NCBI GenBank assembly: GCA_964503965.1
Contig: CAZDCK010000002.1
Span: forward strand, 62,001-126,000
Direction of reading: 5' to 3'
DNA length: 64,000 bases
From: Eutrophocola sp964503965
Lineage (GTDB): Bacteria; Pseudomonadota; Gammaproteobacteria; Pseudomonadales; Pseudohongiellaceae
Part shown: positions 35,540 to 45,725 of the stretch, piece by piece
Position numbering within the stretch: the first letter of the stretch is position 1
Layout of the letters: the number at the start of each line of letters is the position of its first letter
Made by a program: the position numbers and the translations under genes
Notes under the pieces: generated by a model
Seen by the model: only the letters and a program-made list of their open reading frames with translations
What the model was told of the DNA's origin: nothing
Database searches by the model: none

Positions 35540-38389
35540 ATGAGCTTAGATAAAGAGATCGATTACGGCACACCGGCTGTTACTGAAACCGAAGAAGTCA
35601 CTCTCACGATCGACGGGCAGGAAGTGACTGTCCCCAAAGGCACCAGCATCATGCGTGCTGCAAAGATGGTGGGCACGACTATTCCCAAGTTATGTGCCAC
35701 AGATTCACTGGAACCTTTCGGCTCCTGCCGGGTATGCCTGGTGGAAATTGAAGGCCGTCGAGGTACTCCCGCATCCTGTACTACCCCGGTTGAGGAAGGT
35801 CTGGTTGTCCACACGGAAACATCAAAGCTCAATAAACTGCGCAAGGGCGTCATGGAGCTTTATATCTCTGACCATCCACTGGACTGCCTGACCTGCGCAG
35901 CCAATGGCGACTGCGAATTACAGGACATGGCCGGTGCTGTTGGCCTACGTGACGTACGTTACGGCTATGAAGGGGAAAACCACCTGGATGCCGAAAAGGA
36001 CACCAGCAATCCCTACTTCCAGTTTGATCCAAGCAAGTGCATCGTTTGCTCAAGGTGTGTACGTGCCTGCGAAGAAGTCCAGGGTACCTTTGCCCTGACC
36101 ATCAGCGGCAACGGTTTCAAATCCCATGTCAGTGCTGGTGTAGAAGAGGATTTCATGAATTCAGAGTGTGTCTCCTGTGGTGCCTGTGTCCAGGCCTGCC
36201 CAACAGCCACACTTGTTGAGAAATCAGTTCTCGATATTGGTACGCCCGAGCACAGTGTTGAAACCACCTGCGCCTATTGCGGGGTTGGCTGTACTTTCCG
36301 GGCGGAGATGAAAGGAGACCAGGTCGTGCGCATGGTCCCCGCCAAGTCTGGCAAGGCCAATGATGGCCACTCCTGTGTTAAAGGCCGTTTCGCCTTCGGC
36401 TATGCCACGCACAAAGACCGTATTCTCAGCCCCATGATTCGCGAAAAAACTACCGATCCATGGAAAGAAGTGAGCTGGGAAGAAGCCATCCAGTATGCCG
36501 CTGACAAGTTCCAGGGTATCCAAGAAGAATATGGCCGCAAGTCAATCGGCGGCATCACCTCTTCCCGTTGTACCAATGAGGAAGTATGGGTGGTCCAGAA
36601 AATGATTCGAGCGGCGTTCAGGAACAACAACACGGATACCTGTGCCCGGGTCTGTCATTCGCCAACCGGTTATGGGTTGAAACAGACCTTCGGCACCTCT
36701 GCCGGAACACAGGACTTCCGCTCCGTGGAACATACAGACCTGGTTCTGCTCATTGGTGCCAATCCCACCGATGCGCACCCGGTATTTGCCTCGCGTATGA
36801 AAAAACGCCTACGTGACGGCGCCGAGATTATTGTCTGTGATCCCCGCAAAATTGATCTCGTTGAATCTCCCCATATCAAGTCAAGCATTCACCTGCCACT
36901 GACCCCAGGAGGCAATGTGGCGCTAATTAATGCCCTGGCCTACACCATCGTCGAGGAAGACCTGGCTGACTGGGATTACGTGAATGACCGCTGTGATCAG
37001 GAAGAGTTCGGTAAATGGCTAGAATTCATCAAGAATCCGAAAAATGCACCCGAGGCAGTAGCTGACTGGCTGGGCGGCAATGCCGAGAATGTGCGTGAAG
37101 CTGCGCGAAGGTATGCCAAAGCAGGCCGCGCTTCCATCTATTACGGTCTGGGCGTTACCGAACATTCCCAAGGTTCGACCATGGTAATGGGCATGGCTAA
37201 CCTGGCAATGCTCACCGGCAACGTCGGCAAGGATGGTGCCGGTGTCAATCCGCTTCGCGGCCAGAACAATGTCCAGGGTTCCTGTGACATGGGTTCATTT
37301 CCACATGAGTTCCCGGGCTATCGTCACGTCAGTGATGATTCAGTGCGTAAATCCTTCGAAGAAGCCTGGGGCGTGGAACAGGATCCAGAACCCGGCTTCC
37401 GTATCCCGAACATGTTCGATGCAGCCATCCGTGGTGAGTACAAGGGCATGTATGTTCAGGGTGAGGATATTGCCCAGTCAGATCCAAATACCCACCACGT
37501 GGAAGCAGCCCTCGAAAACCTGGAATGCCTGGTCGTTCAGGACCTGTTCCTGAATGAAACGGCCAAGTTTGCCCATGTATTCCTGCCAGGGACGTCCTTC
37601 CTTGAGAAAAACGGCACCTTTACCAACGCTGAGCGTCGTCTGGGCCGCGTGCGTGCAGTCATGTCACCCAAACAGGGCAAGCATGAGTGGGAAATTACCT
37701 GTGATCTGGCCAAGGCCATGGGTTACAACATGCACTACAATTCGTCCGCCGAAATCATGGATGAAATCGCTGCACTGACCCCCGCTTTCTCCGGCGTCAG
37801 TCTCGAGCGCCTCGACCAGGAAGGCAGCATGCAGTGGCCGGTCAATGATGCCGCGCCAAACGGCACGCCCATCATGCACGTCGGTGGTTTTGTTCGCGGC
37901 AAGGGTAAATTCGAAATAACAGAATTTGTTCCAACCGAAGAAAAAGTCACGCGCAAGTTCCCGCTGATTCTTACCACTGGTCGTATTCTGAGCCAATACA
38001 ATGTGGGTGCTCAGACCCGTCGTACCGAGAATAACCAATGGTTCCCGGAAGATATCCTGGAAATCCACCCGGAAGATGCTGCTGAACGCAACATCAAGGA
38101 TGGCGACCTGATCAAGATTGCCAGCCGCAAGGGAGATACCACCATGCATGCAATGGTTTCGACCCGCATGCAGCCAGGCGTAGTCTATACCACATTCCAC
38201 AACCCGCTCTCGGGAGCCAATGTGGTTACCACTGAGTTCAGCGACTGGGCAACCAACTGTCCTGAATACAAGGTAACAGCGGTCCAGGTTGAAACCACCG
38301 ACTCCATGTCTGAGTGGCAGAAGCAGTACCTGGCCTACAATGAAGAAAGACGAAACCTGGCAGAGTCCGAGGAAGAAGTATCTCACTAG
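35540..38389 (+). CDS. fdsA: NAD-dependent formate dehydrogenase catalytic (alpha) subunit
   Basis: FdsA oxidises formate to CO2 at a molybdenum (or tungsten) bis-MGD centre. The 949-residue protein has an N-terminal [2Fe-2S] domain (Cys52, 63, 66, 80), a His-Cys motif HPLDCLTCAANGDC, two [4Fe-4S] motifs CIVCSRCVRAC and CVSCGACVQAC, a further cluster TCAYCGVGC, and the catalytic motif RVCHSPTGYG. The active-site metal ligand is Cys, not Sec. The ATG at 35540 (MSLDKEIDYG) is chosen over an in-frame start inside fdsB. A terminator follows. No fdsD or fdsC is adjacent; fdhD and mobA are nearby. Confidence 0.95.
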   Translation: MSLDKEIDYGTPAVTETEEVTLTIDGQEVTVPKGTSIMRAAKMVGTTIPKLCATDSLEPFGSCRVCLVEIEGRRGTPASCTTPVEEGLVVHTETSKLNKLRKGVMELYISDHPLDCLTCAANGDCELQDMAGAVGLRDVRYGYEGENHLDAEKDTSNPYFQFDPSKCIVCSRCVRACEEVQGTFALTISGNGFKSHVSAGVEEDFMNSECVSCGACVQACPTATLVEKSVLDIGTPEHSVETTCAYCGVGCTFRAEMKGDQVVRMVPAKSGKANDGHSCVKGRFAFGYATHKDRILSPMIREKTTDPWKEVSWEEAIQYAADKFQGIQEEYGRKSIGGITSSRCTNEEVWVVQKMIRAAFRNNNTDTCARVCHSPTGYGLKQTFGTSAGTQDFRSVEHTDLVLLIGANPTDAHPVFASRMKKRLRDGAEIIVCDPRKIDLVESPHIKSSIHLPLTPGGNVALINALAYTIVEEDLADWDYVNDRCDQEEFGKWLEFIKNPKNAPEAVADWLGGNAENVREAARRYAKAGRASIYYGLGVTEHSQGSTMVMGMANLAMLTGNVGKDGAGVNPLRGQNNVQGSCDMGSFPHEFPGYRHVSDDSVRKSFEEAWGVEQDPEPGFRIPNMFDAAIRGEYKGMYVQGEDIAQSDPNTHHVEAALENLECLVVQDLFLNETAKFAHVFLPGTSFLEKNGTFTNAERRLGRVRAVMSPKQGKHEWEITCDLAKAMGYNMHYNSSAEIMDEIAALTPAFSGVSLERLDQEGSMQWPVNDAAPNGTPIMHVGGFVRGKGKFEITEFVPTEEKVTRKFPLILTTGRILSQYNVGAQTRRTENNQWFPEDILEIHPEDAAERNIKDGDLIKIASRKGDTTMHAMVSTRMQPGVVYTTFHNPLSGANVVTTEFSDWATNCPEYKVTAVQVETTDSMSEWQKQYLAYNEERRNLAESEEEVSH

Positions 38390-38404
38390 CCATAAGGCAG
38401 TTAC

Positions 38405-38434
38405 AAAAAAGCCGGTCTTCAGACCGGCTTTTTT
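38405..38434. terminator. Bidirectional rho-independent terminator between fdsA and mobA
   Basis: AAAAAAGCCGGTC, a TTCA tetraloop and GACCGGCTTTTTT form a near-perfect hairpin with A and T tracts on both sides, so it can stop transcription from either strand. It lies 16 bp after fdsA and 71 bp after the mobA stop. Confidence 0.92.
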
Positions 38435-38504
38435 ATGTCAGGATTATGTCAGGCTCTCTTATGCCGGCAATGATCGCAAAGCAGTAGTCAGCATCCTTGA
38501 TAGG

Positions 38505-39077
38505 CTAACTGTCCCGAATCGCCTTCCACTCTTCCGGATGATTCACATTCCTGAACACATTTGTATCCAGCCCATCAATTGAGACTACTTTTTCCCTGAA
38601 AGCCCTGAGCAGGCTTTTCATGGACCGTATTCCTCCGGGAGTGGATTCCTCACGGAATATATCCATGAGGTATTCGTTAAAATAGTTCGTTAACCTGAAA
38701 ACACAGGGAAATACTTCACCGGCGTAATGCACACTATCAGCTCCTTCAAGGTTGTCGACAAGAGCCGACAAGGTCTCGGCAGTTAATAAAGGCATATCCA
38801 CAGGAATGACCATGAGCAGCGAGCCATCCAGTACCCTGTTAGCGGCAAGATGCTGTACCGCAGAATAGACGCCACCTGGAGGACCACATTCTGGTATCAG
38901 GTCTGGCAGGCTCTCGTAACCGGGTATATCACCACTGATGAGTACATTTTCCACCCCCGCTTCCATGAGCATATCAACAGCATGATCCAGCAGGGTTCTA
39001 CCCCTGAAGACCAGTTCATTTTTATCACGTCCCATTCGGGACGATTTACCACCGGCAAGCAGCAGGCCATGCAGCAT
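38505..39077 (-). CDS. mobA: Molybdenum cofactor guanylyltransferase MobA
   Basis: MobA joins GMP to molybdopterin to make the MGD cofactor used by formate dehydrogenase. The 190-residue protein has the GTP-binding motif LLAGGKSSRMGRDK at the N-terminus, ISGD, the loop GPPGGVYSAV and VIPVDMPLL with the metal-binding aspartate. It faces fdsA and is an obvious partner of that enzyme. Its start overlaps the end of the mscS gene by one base. Confidence 0.93.
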   Translation of the reverse strand: MLHGLLLAGGKSSRMGRDKNELVFRGRTLLDHAVDMLMEAGVENVLISGDIPGYESLPDLIPECGPPGGVYSAVQHLAANRVLDGSLLMVIPVDMPLLTAETLSALVDNLEGADSVHYAGEVFPCVFRLTNYFNEYLMDIFREESTPGGIRSMKSLLRAFREKVVSIDGLDTNVFRNVNHPEEWKAIRDS

Positions 39078-39906
39078 CAGGGTTCGTTCTCTCCAAAAAG
39101 ATGCACATGACGTTGGGGAAAAGGTATCTCAATGCCGTGGTCAGCCAGCGCCCTGAATATAGCCTGGTTTACCCGATACTTGGTCTCAAACATTGCTTCT
39201 GTAGGCACCCAATACCTCAGCCCTATATCAATACTGCTGTCACCGAAATTATCAATACCAACCTGGGGTGGCTTCTCACTGATCACTCCCGAGGTTGCCA
39301 GGATAGCCGCCGAGATCACATCCACGGCCTTGTCGGTATCTGAGCCATAGGCTATTCCCACCGACATTTCGATGATGCTGTTTGCTTTTGAGTTATGAAT
39401 GATTTCGCCAACGATATGCTTGTTGGGAATCTTAATTGTCACTTCATCCTCATTGGTCAATACCGTGTACGCCACTTCACTTCCTTGACCACTCCGGTAA
39501 CACCCTGGACAGAAATCGTATCACCGACAATAAAGGGACGAGCCACAATAATACTGACCCCGGCTCCATAATTTGACAGTAAGCCCTGTAGGGCAAGTCC
39601 TGCAACCAGAGACAGAACACCGATAGCAGCAACAAAAGGTGTGACGCTGATCCCGAGTTTGCCCAGTGCAATGATCGCAGCAAACGTGAGAATAACAATC
39701 TTGAGAAAGCTGGCAGTGAAATGGCTTAACGTGACATCAAGGCCCTTCTTCACCATGAAGTTTTCAAGAAAATTCGAAATTTTCCGGGCGACAATCAGCC
39801 CCAGCACCATAATGATTATGGCTGCGAGTATCTGAAAACTGTAGGTGACCATGTAGTTCACGACCAGGTCATAAATTTTTTGTGCTTGCTGTAGTTCTTC
39901 TTCCAT
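39077..39906 (-). pseudogene. Small mechanosensitive channel (MscS family), frameshifted
   Basis: Two overlapping frames cover one MscS-type channel. The upstream frame (start 39906) gives three membrane helices and the pore and beta-domain start (GLALQGLLSNYGAGVSIIVARPF, DTISVQGVTGVV). It then ends as KWRTRY and a stop near 39461. The second frame carries the rest (AYTVLTNEDEVTIKIPNKHIVG to the C-terminus at 39077). Adding one base near 39470 would read EVKLAYTVLTN, the family pattern. The whole would be about 276 residues, close to E. coli MscS (286). This is a single-base deletion, real or a sequencing error. Confidence 0.85.
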
Positions 39907-39976
39907 AATTTCTTCAGGACATCAGCCCCTACCTGTACCTAAAAATAATTCTCGATAACGTTCCAAATGAAAATTG

Positions 39977-41014
39977 TCATACATTTTCCGCGCATTGACC
40001 CCGATCAGGCTCTTCTTCCCGGCCATCCGCGTAACGGGCGAAGCGCCCTCTTTCATCGTGTACCTGGTCATGTCTTGGCCATGGCCAGCCACCGAACTGA
40101 TCCTTCTGGTAGTCAAGAAATGCCTGCTGCAATTCTTCTCTCGAATTCATGACAAACGGACCATAATGAGCAACGGGCTCTCCAATAGGGCGTCCCTGCA
40201 ACAGCAGTAATTTTACAGGGCGGGCTCCGGCCTTCACTGACAGGTCTTTCCCGGAATCCAGCTCCAGCCCATGTTTGACGGCTATAGTCTGCTCCGCCGT
40301 TTCAATCGTCTCTCCCTCATAAAAGTAGAGCATACGACCCAGTCCTGGAACGGCAGCCTCAAGAGTCCAGCAGGCCCCTGGAGACAGCTCCACCAGCAAG
40401 ATACAAACATGGCTTTCAGGATGTGATGCCCAGGAATCAGGTGGTGGTTCTGGTGCTTTCAACCCGTGGTATGACCCTGCAATCAGTTCCACCCTGATAT
40501 CGTTAGCGTCGGCATCCAGTTCGGACACTACCGGAACCTGATCCTTCCAGAACATGGCAAAATGGGGGTCAACCATCTTGCTGGCCGCCGGCAGGTTCAG
40601 CCAGATCTGGAAAAGCAGCAAAGGATTGGGAGATTCACGTTCTATGAGAGGAAACATCTCACTATGCTGAACTCCTCTGCCGGTAGTCAGCCACTGGACG
40701 TCCCCATTGCCGTATCGACCGGCTGCCCCGAGGGAATCGGCATGATCGACAAGCCCCTGCGGCACAATCGTGATTGTTTCAAATCCCCGGTGGGGATGGC
40801 CGGGAAAGCCCGGAACCTTGTCGCCGTGATACATGCGCCAGCCATCGCGCTTTTCGAAGTCCTGCCCAATGGAACGGCCAGCCAGCGATGCATCGGGGCC
40901 GAGAGCTTCATTGCCGCACGGATAATCATCCTGGTGAAAGGCACAGAACAGGAACGGGTCTGCAGTTGGCCATTGAAAGTCGAGGGGGTGGAGTCGAATC
41001 AGGGGACTGCTCAT
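39977..41014 (-). CDS. Pirin-family bicupin protein
   Basis: The 345-residue protein has two cupin domains. The N-terminal one carries the pirin metal-site pattern HPHRGFET, followed by GRGVQHSEMFP, which together supply the His/Glu ligands for iron. Pirins range from redox sensors to quercetin dioxygenases. This one is longer than the common 230-300 residues because of an N-terminal extension of about 70 residues before the metal motif. It lies 20 bp after the small membrane-protein gene and 70 bp before mscS on the same strand. Confidence 0.85.
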   Translation of the reverse strand: MSSPLIRLHPLDFQWPTADPFLFCAFHQDDYPCGNEALGPDASLAGRSIGQDFEKRDGWRMYHGDKVPGFPGHPHRGFETITIVPQGLVDHADSLGAAGRYGNGDVQWLTTGRGVQHSEMFPLIERESPNPLLLFQIWLNLPAASKMVDPHFAMFWKDQVPVVSELDADANDIRVELIAGSYHGLKAPEPPPDSWASHPESHVCILLVELSPGACWTLEAAVPGLGRMLYFYEGETIETAEQTIAVKHGLELDSGKDLSVKAGARPVKLLLLQGRPIGEPVAHYGPFVMNSREELQQAFLDYQKDQFGGWPWPRHDQVHDERGRFARYADGREEEPDRGQCAENV

Positions 41015-41034
41015 AAATGTTATGGTCCTGGTTA

Positions 41035-41400
41035 TCAGTTAATCAGGGAAAGAAAAGGCACCAGGGAAATATAGACAAGCGCGCCAATCATGATGATATA
41101 GAGAATATAGCGGACAGGATTTTCCCTGGCGATATCCATAAATGTTCTCGATTTGCCCTGCTGTCTAAGGCTCTCATATTCTTCTCTCACACGCCTGAAA
41201 CGCTCCTGTTCATAAGCTTCCAGCAAAGCTTTTGCCCTGGCATGATCATCATCATGCCTGAGCCACAATGCCGGCATGGAGATTCCCCAGTTACCAGCCG
41301 GAGTTTCATACACCTCGATGTCATTCTCCTCCATCAGTGCATAAAGCTCTTCCAGTTCGTCCGACGGCACATTTCTGAGTCTGACCAGTTGAATCGCCAC
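41035..41400 (-). CDS. Small membrane-anchored protein (DUF6164-like)
   Basis: The 121-residue protein has a soluble N-terminal domain (residues 1-60) resembling small signal-transducing alpha/beta folds (LRNVPSDELEELYALMEENDIEVYE). A charged helix (about 62-95) and a single C-terminal membrane helix (99-118) follow. The pattern matches DUF6164-type proteins as far as I recall; the function is unknown. It heads a minus-strand set with pirin, mscS and mobA. Confidence 0.6.
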   Translation of the reverse strand: MAIQLVRLRNVPSDELEELYALMEENDIEVYETPAGNWGISMPALWLRHDDDHARAKALLEAYEQERFRRVREEYESLRQQGKSRTFMDIARENPVRYILYIIMIGALVYISLVPFLSLIN

Positions 41401-41538
41401 GTAAATAATATTTCCCGGAGTTCTCTGGCTGACGTTCGACAGCCGATGATGCCCATAATACAGCAGACCGACAGTGAATATTACCCACAGGGCACCCTGA
41501 ACCTTTAAATTGCTCTGGTAGACCGCTATCTTTATGCA

Positions 41539-42585
41539 ATGACAACGGGACGATTCCTAACACCAATTATCTTATTGCTTCTTTTTCCTGCCGTGGCAAA
41601 CGGTCAGGATGAAACACCATGGTCACTGAATTTTTTTCCTGGAAAATGATCTTTTTGCCAATACCGACCTGAACTATATCGACTTTCCTCAATATCACCT
41701 CCACTGGACAGCTTTCAGGATCCCAGCGGCCAGAAGTATCCCTGGGTGGAAAAACTCAACGGTATGCTCGAGTTTGTGCATCCCTCACCGGCAAACCCGA
41801 CCGGTGATCCTGTCAGACAGAATATGGTGGTCAGTCTTGGACAACTGATGTTTACACCATCTGATGACAAGCGGGTGTCACTTGATCCGGATGACCGGCC
41901 CTATGCCGGATATCTTTACCTGGGTCTTGGCTACCATGCCAGGACACAGGACACCCTGCACTCGACAGAATTCAATTTTGGTGTGGTCGGCGCGGCAGCA
42001 CTGGCCCGCGAAGCCCAAAACCTGGTTCATAGGATTCGCGGACTGGACCTCTTTCAGGGATGGGATAACCAGCTTAGGAATGAACCTGCTTTCCAGCTGA
42101 TATTCGAGCGCAAGCACCGCAATGGCAGAACCCGCACTCCTTTCCTCAATGACTTGCAGATGGAAATAATTACCCATTGGGGGGCCAGTCTCGGTAATGT
42201 TGCCAGCTACCTCAATGGCGGGCTTGAATTCCGTATCGGCTGGAACCTCCCAGATGACTTTGGCATGTCCACCATTCGCCCAGGTGGAGACAATCTTTCG
42301 CCGGGAGCCCGGCAGACAGCCAATACTCCTTTTCGATTGCATGGATTCATCGCAACCGACGGCAGGCTTATAGCCAATAATATTTTCCTGGACGGTAATA
42401 CTGTCAGAGACAGCCATTCTGTAGACCACCGGGATGCTGTAATGGACATTGCTGCCGGAATTGCCGGGACCTACAAGAAATTTCGATTTTCCTATTCCCA
42501 TGTCTACAGAACCCGGGAATTCGATAAACAGAAGAAAGCCCAGTTTTACGGGTCTTTTTCACTGTCATACCTCTATTCTTTCTGA
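41539..42585 (+). pseudogene. LpxR-like outer-membrane lipid A deacylase, broken near the N-terminus
   Basis: From 41746 to 42585 an open frame gives most of an LpxR (DUF2219) beta-barrel: DDRPYAGYLYLGLGYH, QLRNEPAFQLIFERK, ending in a C-terminal aromatic SYLYSF. The gene's natural start is at 41539 (signal peptide MTTGRFLTPIILLLLF to ANGQDE). The reading frame shifts at the run of seven Ts (41631-41637): after SLNFF the printed frame soon stops, while the next frame continues LENDLFANTDLNY. A second shift or small deletion near 41675-41690 removes the expected TNG motif before LSSISPPLDS. Two lesions within 60 bp suggest a decayed gene. Confidence 0.75.
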
Positions 42586-42685
42586 CCTCTCGATTCTTGG
42601 ACAGTATAGGGGGATATGCTTTAATCACCGGTCCCCGGAGCCGAAATATCCGTATAAAAAACCAAAACCCAAAAGGAGATCGAGA

Positions 42686-45595
42686 ATGTCATTGCTTTTC
42701 AGAATCCCTGATACAGCCAGTAGAATCCTTGTCACTGCTTTTCTATTCACTCTGGTTGCCTGCGGTGATCCCTCTGCGCCGGAGGCAACAACTGTTGCCG
42801 AATCCACCATGGCTGCGCCTCCATCCGGTTACACGCTGGTTGAGCAGGTGGAAGCTGAAGGTGATGAAATCATTATTCCCTACAGCAAATATGAACTGGA
42901 CAATGGCCTGACTGTCATTATTCATGAAGACATGTCTGATCCGCTGGTCCATGTGGATGTTACCTACCATGTAGGTTCCGCACGGGAAGAAGCCAAACGT
43001 TCAGGATTTGCCCATTTTTTCGAGCATATGATGTTTCAGGGCTCCGAGCATGTGGCCGATGAAGAGCATATCGGTATCGTTACCGAATCCGGCGGCACCA
43101 TGAACGGTACCACGTCTTTTGATCGCACCAACTATTTCGAAACAGTGCCCAGCAACCAGCTCGAAACCATGTTGTGGCTTGAGTCTGACCGCATGGGCTA
43201 TTTTCTGGATGCAGTAACCCAGGAAAAATTCGAGGTTCAGCGCGATACCGTGAAAAACGAGCGCGGCCAGAATTATGAGAACCGCCCTTATGGTCTTTGG
43301 TCCGAAAAAATATTCACTGCCATGTTTCCTCCCGGCCATCCCTACTCCTGGATGCCCATCGGTTTCATTGAAGACCTGGATGCTGCCACCCTGGATGACC
43401 TGAAAAAATTCTTCCTGCGTTGGTATGGTCCGAACAACGCTACTCTCACCATCGGTGGTTATGTTGATAAAGAAGAGGTCATGGAACTGGTCGTAAAATA
43501 CTTTGGCGAGATTCCCCCCGGCCCGCCAGTGGAAGATGATAGTAAACAGCCGGCCCAGCTGGATCAGGATCGCTTCATTTCCTATGTAGATAGAAATATC
43601 CGCTTCCCTGCCCTGTTTATTGCCTACCCGACCATACCATTGGATCATCCTGACCGTCCGGCACTCGAAGCCCTGAATGAAATTATCTCCCTGGGCAGAA
43701 AGTCCTTTTTCTACAAGGAGTTTATCCTCACCCAGAAGGCCATTGAATCCACCGGTTTCAACTTCAACCAGGAACTGGCCGGACTGGTCACCTTCCTTGT
43801 ATTGCCCTTCCCGGGTACTCCGCTGGCGGATTTCGAATCGGAAATGCGAGAAATCCTGGCCAACTTCAGCGAGGAAGATATCACCGACGATATGTTGCAG
43901 ATTTACAAATCTACCCAGGAAGCCTCACTGATCAACAGCCTGGCCAGTGTAAGCGGCAAGGTAACCCAACTGGCCTCGAATGAAACGTTTCTGGATGATC
44001 CCAATTATATTCAGCAGGAACTGGAAGCCATACGATCACTCACCAGGGAAGATGTGCTGAGGGTCCATAGCACCTACATCAAGGACAAACCAGCCATCTA
44101 CCTCAGTGTTGTACCTGAAGGTGGAGAAGATATCGTTGCCCAGCCTGACAACTTTGAAATTCCTGAGCGTTTGCCACGCATGGAGAGTGAAACAGACAAC
44201 CTGGAAATGCGCGATGCGCCAGAATCCTTTGATCGTTCAGTACGTCCCACGCCTCCGCCGAATCCACTGGTTACCATGCCGGATTTCTGGCGCCAGGAGC
44301 TCGACAATGGGATACAGGTTATCGGTACTGCCAACGCTGAGGTCCCACTGGTAAGTATGCGCCTGGACTTCGATGGTGGACACCTGCTGGAGTCACCGGA
44401 CAAATATGGCGTAGCAAGCCTTACAGCCCAGATGATGAATGAAGGTACGGAAAATTTCAGTGCTGAAGAATTTGAGAATGAACTGGACAAACTGGGTAGC
44501 CGAATTTCGGTCAGCTCCGGCAATGACAGCTTTACAATTACAGTCCAGTCCCTGCTCCGTAATCTGGATGCCACGATTGAGCTACTCGAAGAAAGGCTGT
44601 ACAACTCGGCCTTTTCACAGAATGACCTGGATCGCCTGCGTCAACAGCAGATAGAAGCCATCGAGGCCAGCAAGGAAGAGCCTTCCGGTATAGCGGGGAT
44701 CGTCTATCCGAAACTCATTTACGGTGATGATCATGCCTTTTCCGTTTCTGCTGCCGGCAGCATTCCGAGCCTTGAAAGCATTACACTGGAAGACATTGAG
44801 GCATTTGCCTCAAAAAATCTGGTCAGCCAGGCATTGAAGGTATCCGTAGTCGGCGAACTGACGCAGCAGGAAGCCATCAACAAACTTGCCTTCCTGGATG
44901 CCCTCCCCAACGAGGAAGTCGAGCTTAATGCCCAGCCTGCAGTTACCAACATTGATGAAACCACCCTGTACCTGGTCGACAAACCCGGTGCAGCACAATC
45001 AGAAATCCGGGTGGGATATCTTACTGACGTGACTTATGATGCTGCAGGAGAATACTGGGAGCGTTACCTGATGAACTATGCCCTTGGAGGCGCGTTTAAC
45101 AGTCGCATCAACCTGAATCTGCGTGAAGACAAGGGGTATACCTACGGTGCACGCAGTAATTTTTCTGCGACCAAACTGCCAGGGCCTTTCACGGCTTCGG
45201 CCAGTGTCAGGACTGATGCCACTGCCGATTCCGTGGTGCAGTTCATTAATGAAATCACTGATTACCGTGAAAATGGCATTACTCCTGATGAACTCCAGTT
45301 CACGAAGGATGCAATCGGCCAGAGTGAGGCCCGCGATTATGAAACCCCGGGGCAAAAAGCAAGACTGCTCGACCAGATCATTACGTATGACCTGCCGTCA
45401 GACTTTGTGCGCCAGCAACAGGCTGTGATCTCCGGGATGACCGAAGAGAAAATCCTGCAACTGGCACAGGAACATCTACCTCTGAACAAGATGAAGATTC
45501 TCGTAGTCGGCGACAAGGAAGTTGTCGGTGAATCCCTGGCGGAGCTTGGCTATCCCATCGTAGAGTTGGATGAAGAAGGTAATCCCGTTAACTGA
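42686..45595 (+). CDS. M16-family zinc peptidase, lipoprotein
   Basis: The 969-residue protein starts at the ATG at 42686 (AAGGAG eight bases upstream) and has a lipobox (LFTLVACG), so it should be membrane-anchored in the periplasm. Two M16 units follow: the N-terminal one has the inverted zinc motif HFFEH and the downstream glutamate region (NERGQNYENRPYG). The second (from about residue 530, with NGIQVIGTANAEVPLVSM) lacks HxxEH and is the usual inactive half. Such peptidases degrade short peptides in the envelope. An upstream in-frame region overlapping lpxR is not part of the protein. Confidence 0.9.
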   Translation: MSLLFRIPDTASRILVTAFLFTLVACGDPSAPEATTVAESTMAAPPSGYTLVEQVEAEGDEIIIPYSKYELDNGLTVIIHEDMSDPLVHVDVTYHVGSAREEAKRSGFAHFFEHMMFQGSEHVADEEHIGIVTESGGTMNGTTSFDRTNYFETVPSNQLETMLWLESDRMGYFLDAVTQEKFEVQRDTVKNERGQNYENRPYGLWSEKIFTAMFPPGHPYSWMPIGFIEDLDAATLDDLKKFFLRWYGPNNATLTIGGYVDKEEVMELVVKYFGEIPPGPPVEDDSKQPAQLDQDRFISYVDRNIRFPALFIAYPTIPLDHPDRPALEALNEIISLGRKSFFYKEFILTQKAIESTGFNFNQELAGLVTFLVLPFPGTPLADFESEMREILANFSEEDITDDMLQIYKSTQEASLINSLASVSGKVTQLASNETFLDDPNYIQQELEAIRSLTREDVLRVHSTYIKDKPAIYLSVVPEGGEDIVAQPDNFEIPERLPRMESETDNLEMRDAPESFDRSVRPTPPPNPLVTMPDFWRQELDNGIQVIGTANAEVPLVSMRLDFDGGHLLESPDKYGVASLTAQMMNEGTENFSAEEFENELDKLGSRISVSSGNDSFTITVQSLLRNLDATIELLEERLYNSAFSQNDLDRLRQQQIEAIEASKEEPSGIAGIVYPKLIYGDDHAFSVSAAGSIPSLESITLEDIEAFASKNLVSQALKVSVVGELTQQEAINKLAFLDALPNEEVELNAQPAVTNIDETTLYLVDKPGAAQSEIRVGYLTDVTYDAAGEYWERYLMNYALGGAFNSRINLNLREDKGYTYGARSNFSATKLPGPFTASASVRTDATADSVVQFINEITDYRENGITPDELQFTKDAIGQSEARDYETPGQKARLLDQIITYDLPSDFVRQQQAVISGMTEEKILQLAQEHLPLNKMKILVVGDKEVVGESLAELGYPIVELDEEGNPVN

Positions 45596-45725
45596 TATTG
45601 AGAAATATCGAGTGTGATACTGGGGACAGTGACTTTATTACAGGGTTAGCGCGGACAAATGAATGGTCAGGCATTGATAAAACAGGCACTCCCCATTGGC
45701 CTCGATGCGGACATGGAGAACATGA

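Noticed and set aside
33472..38389. Complex I subunits NuoEFG
   Set aside because: The large subunit has the formate dehydrogenase catalytic motif RVCHSPTGYG, FdsB has an extra N-terminal domain, and no other nuo gene is nearby.
35540..38389. Selenocysteine formate dehydrogenase
   Set aside because: The active-site position is a normal Cys codon; no in-frame TGA or SECIS-like hairpin is needed.
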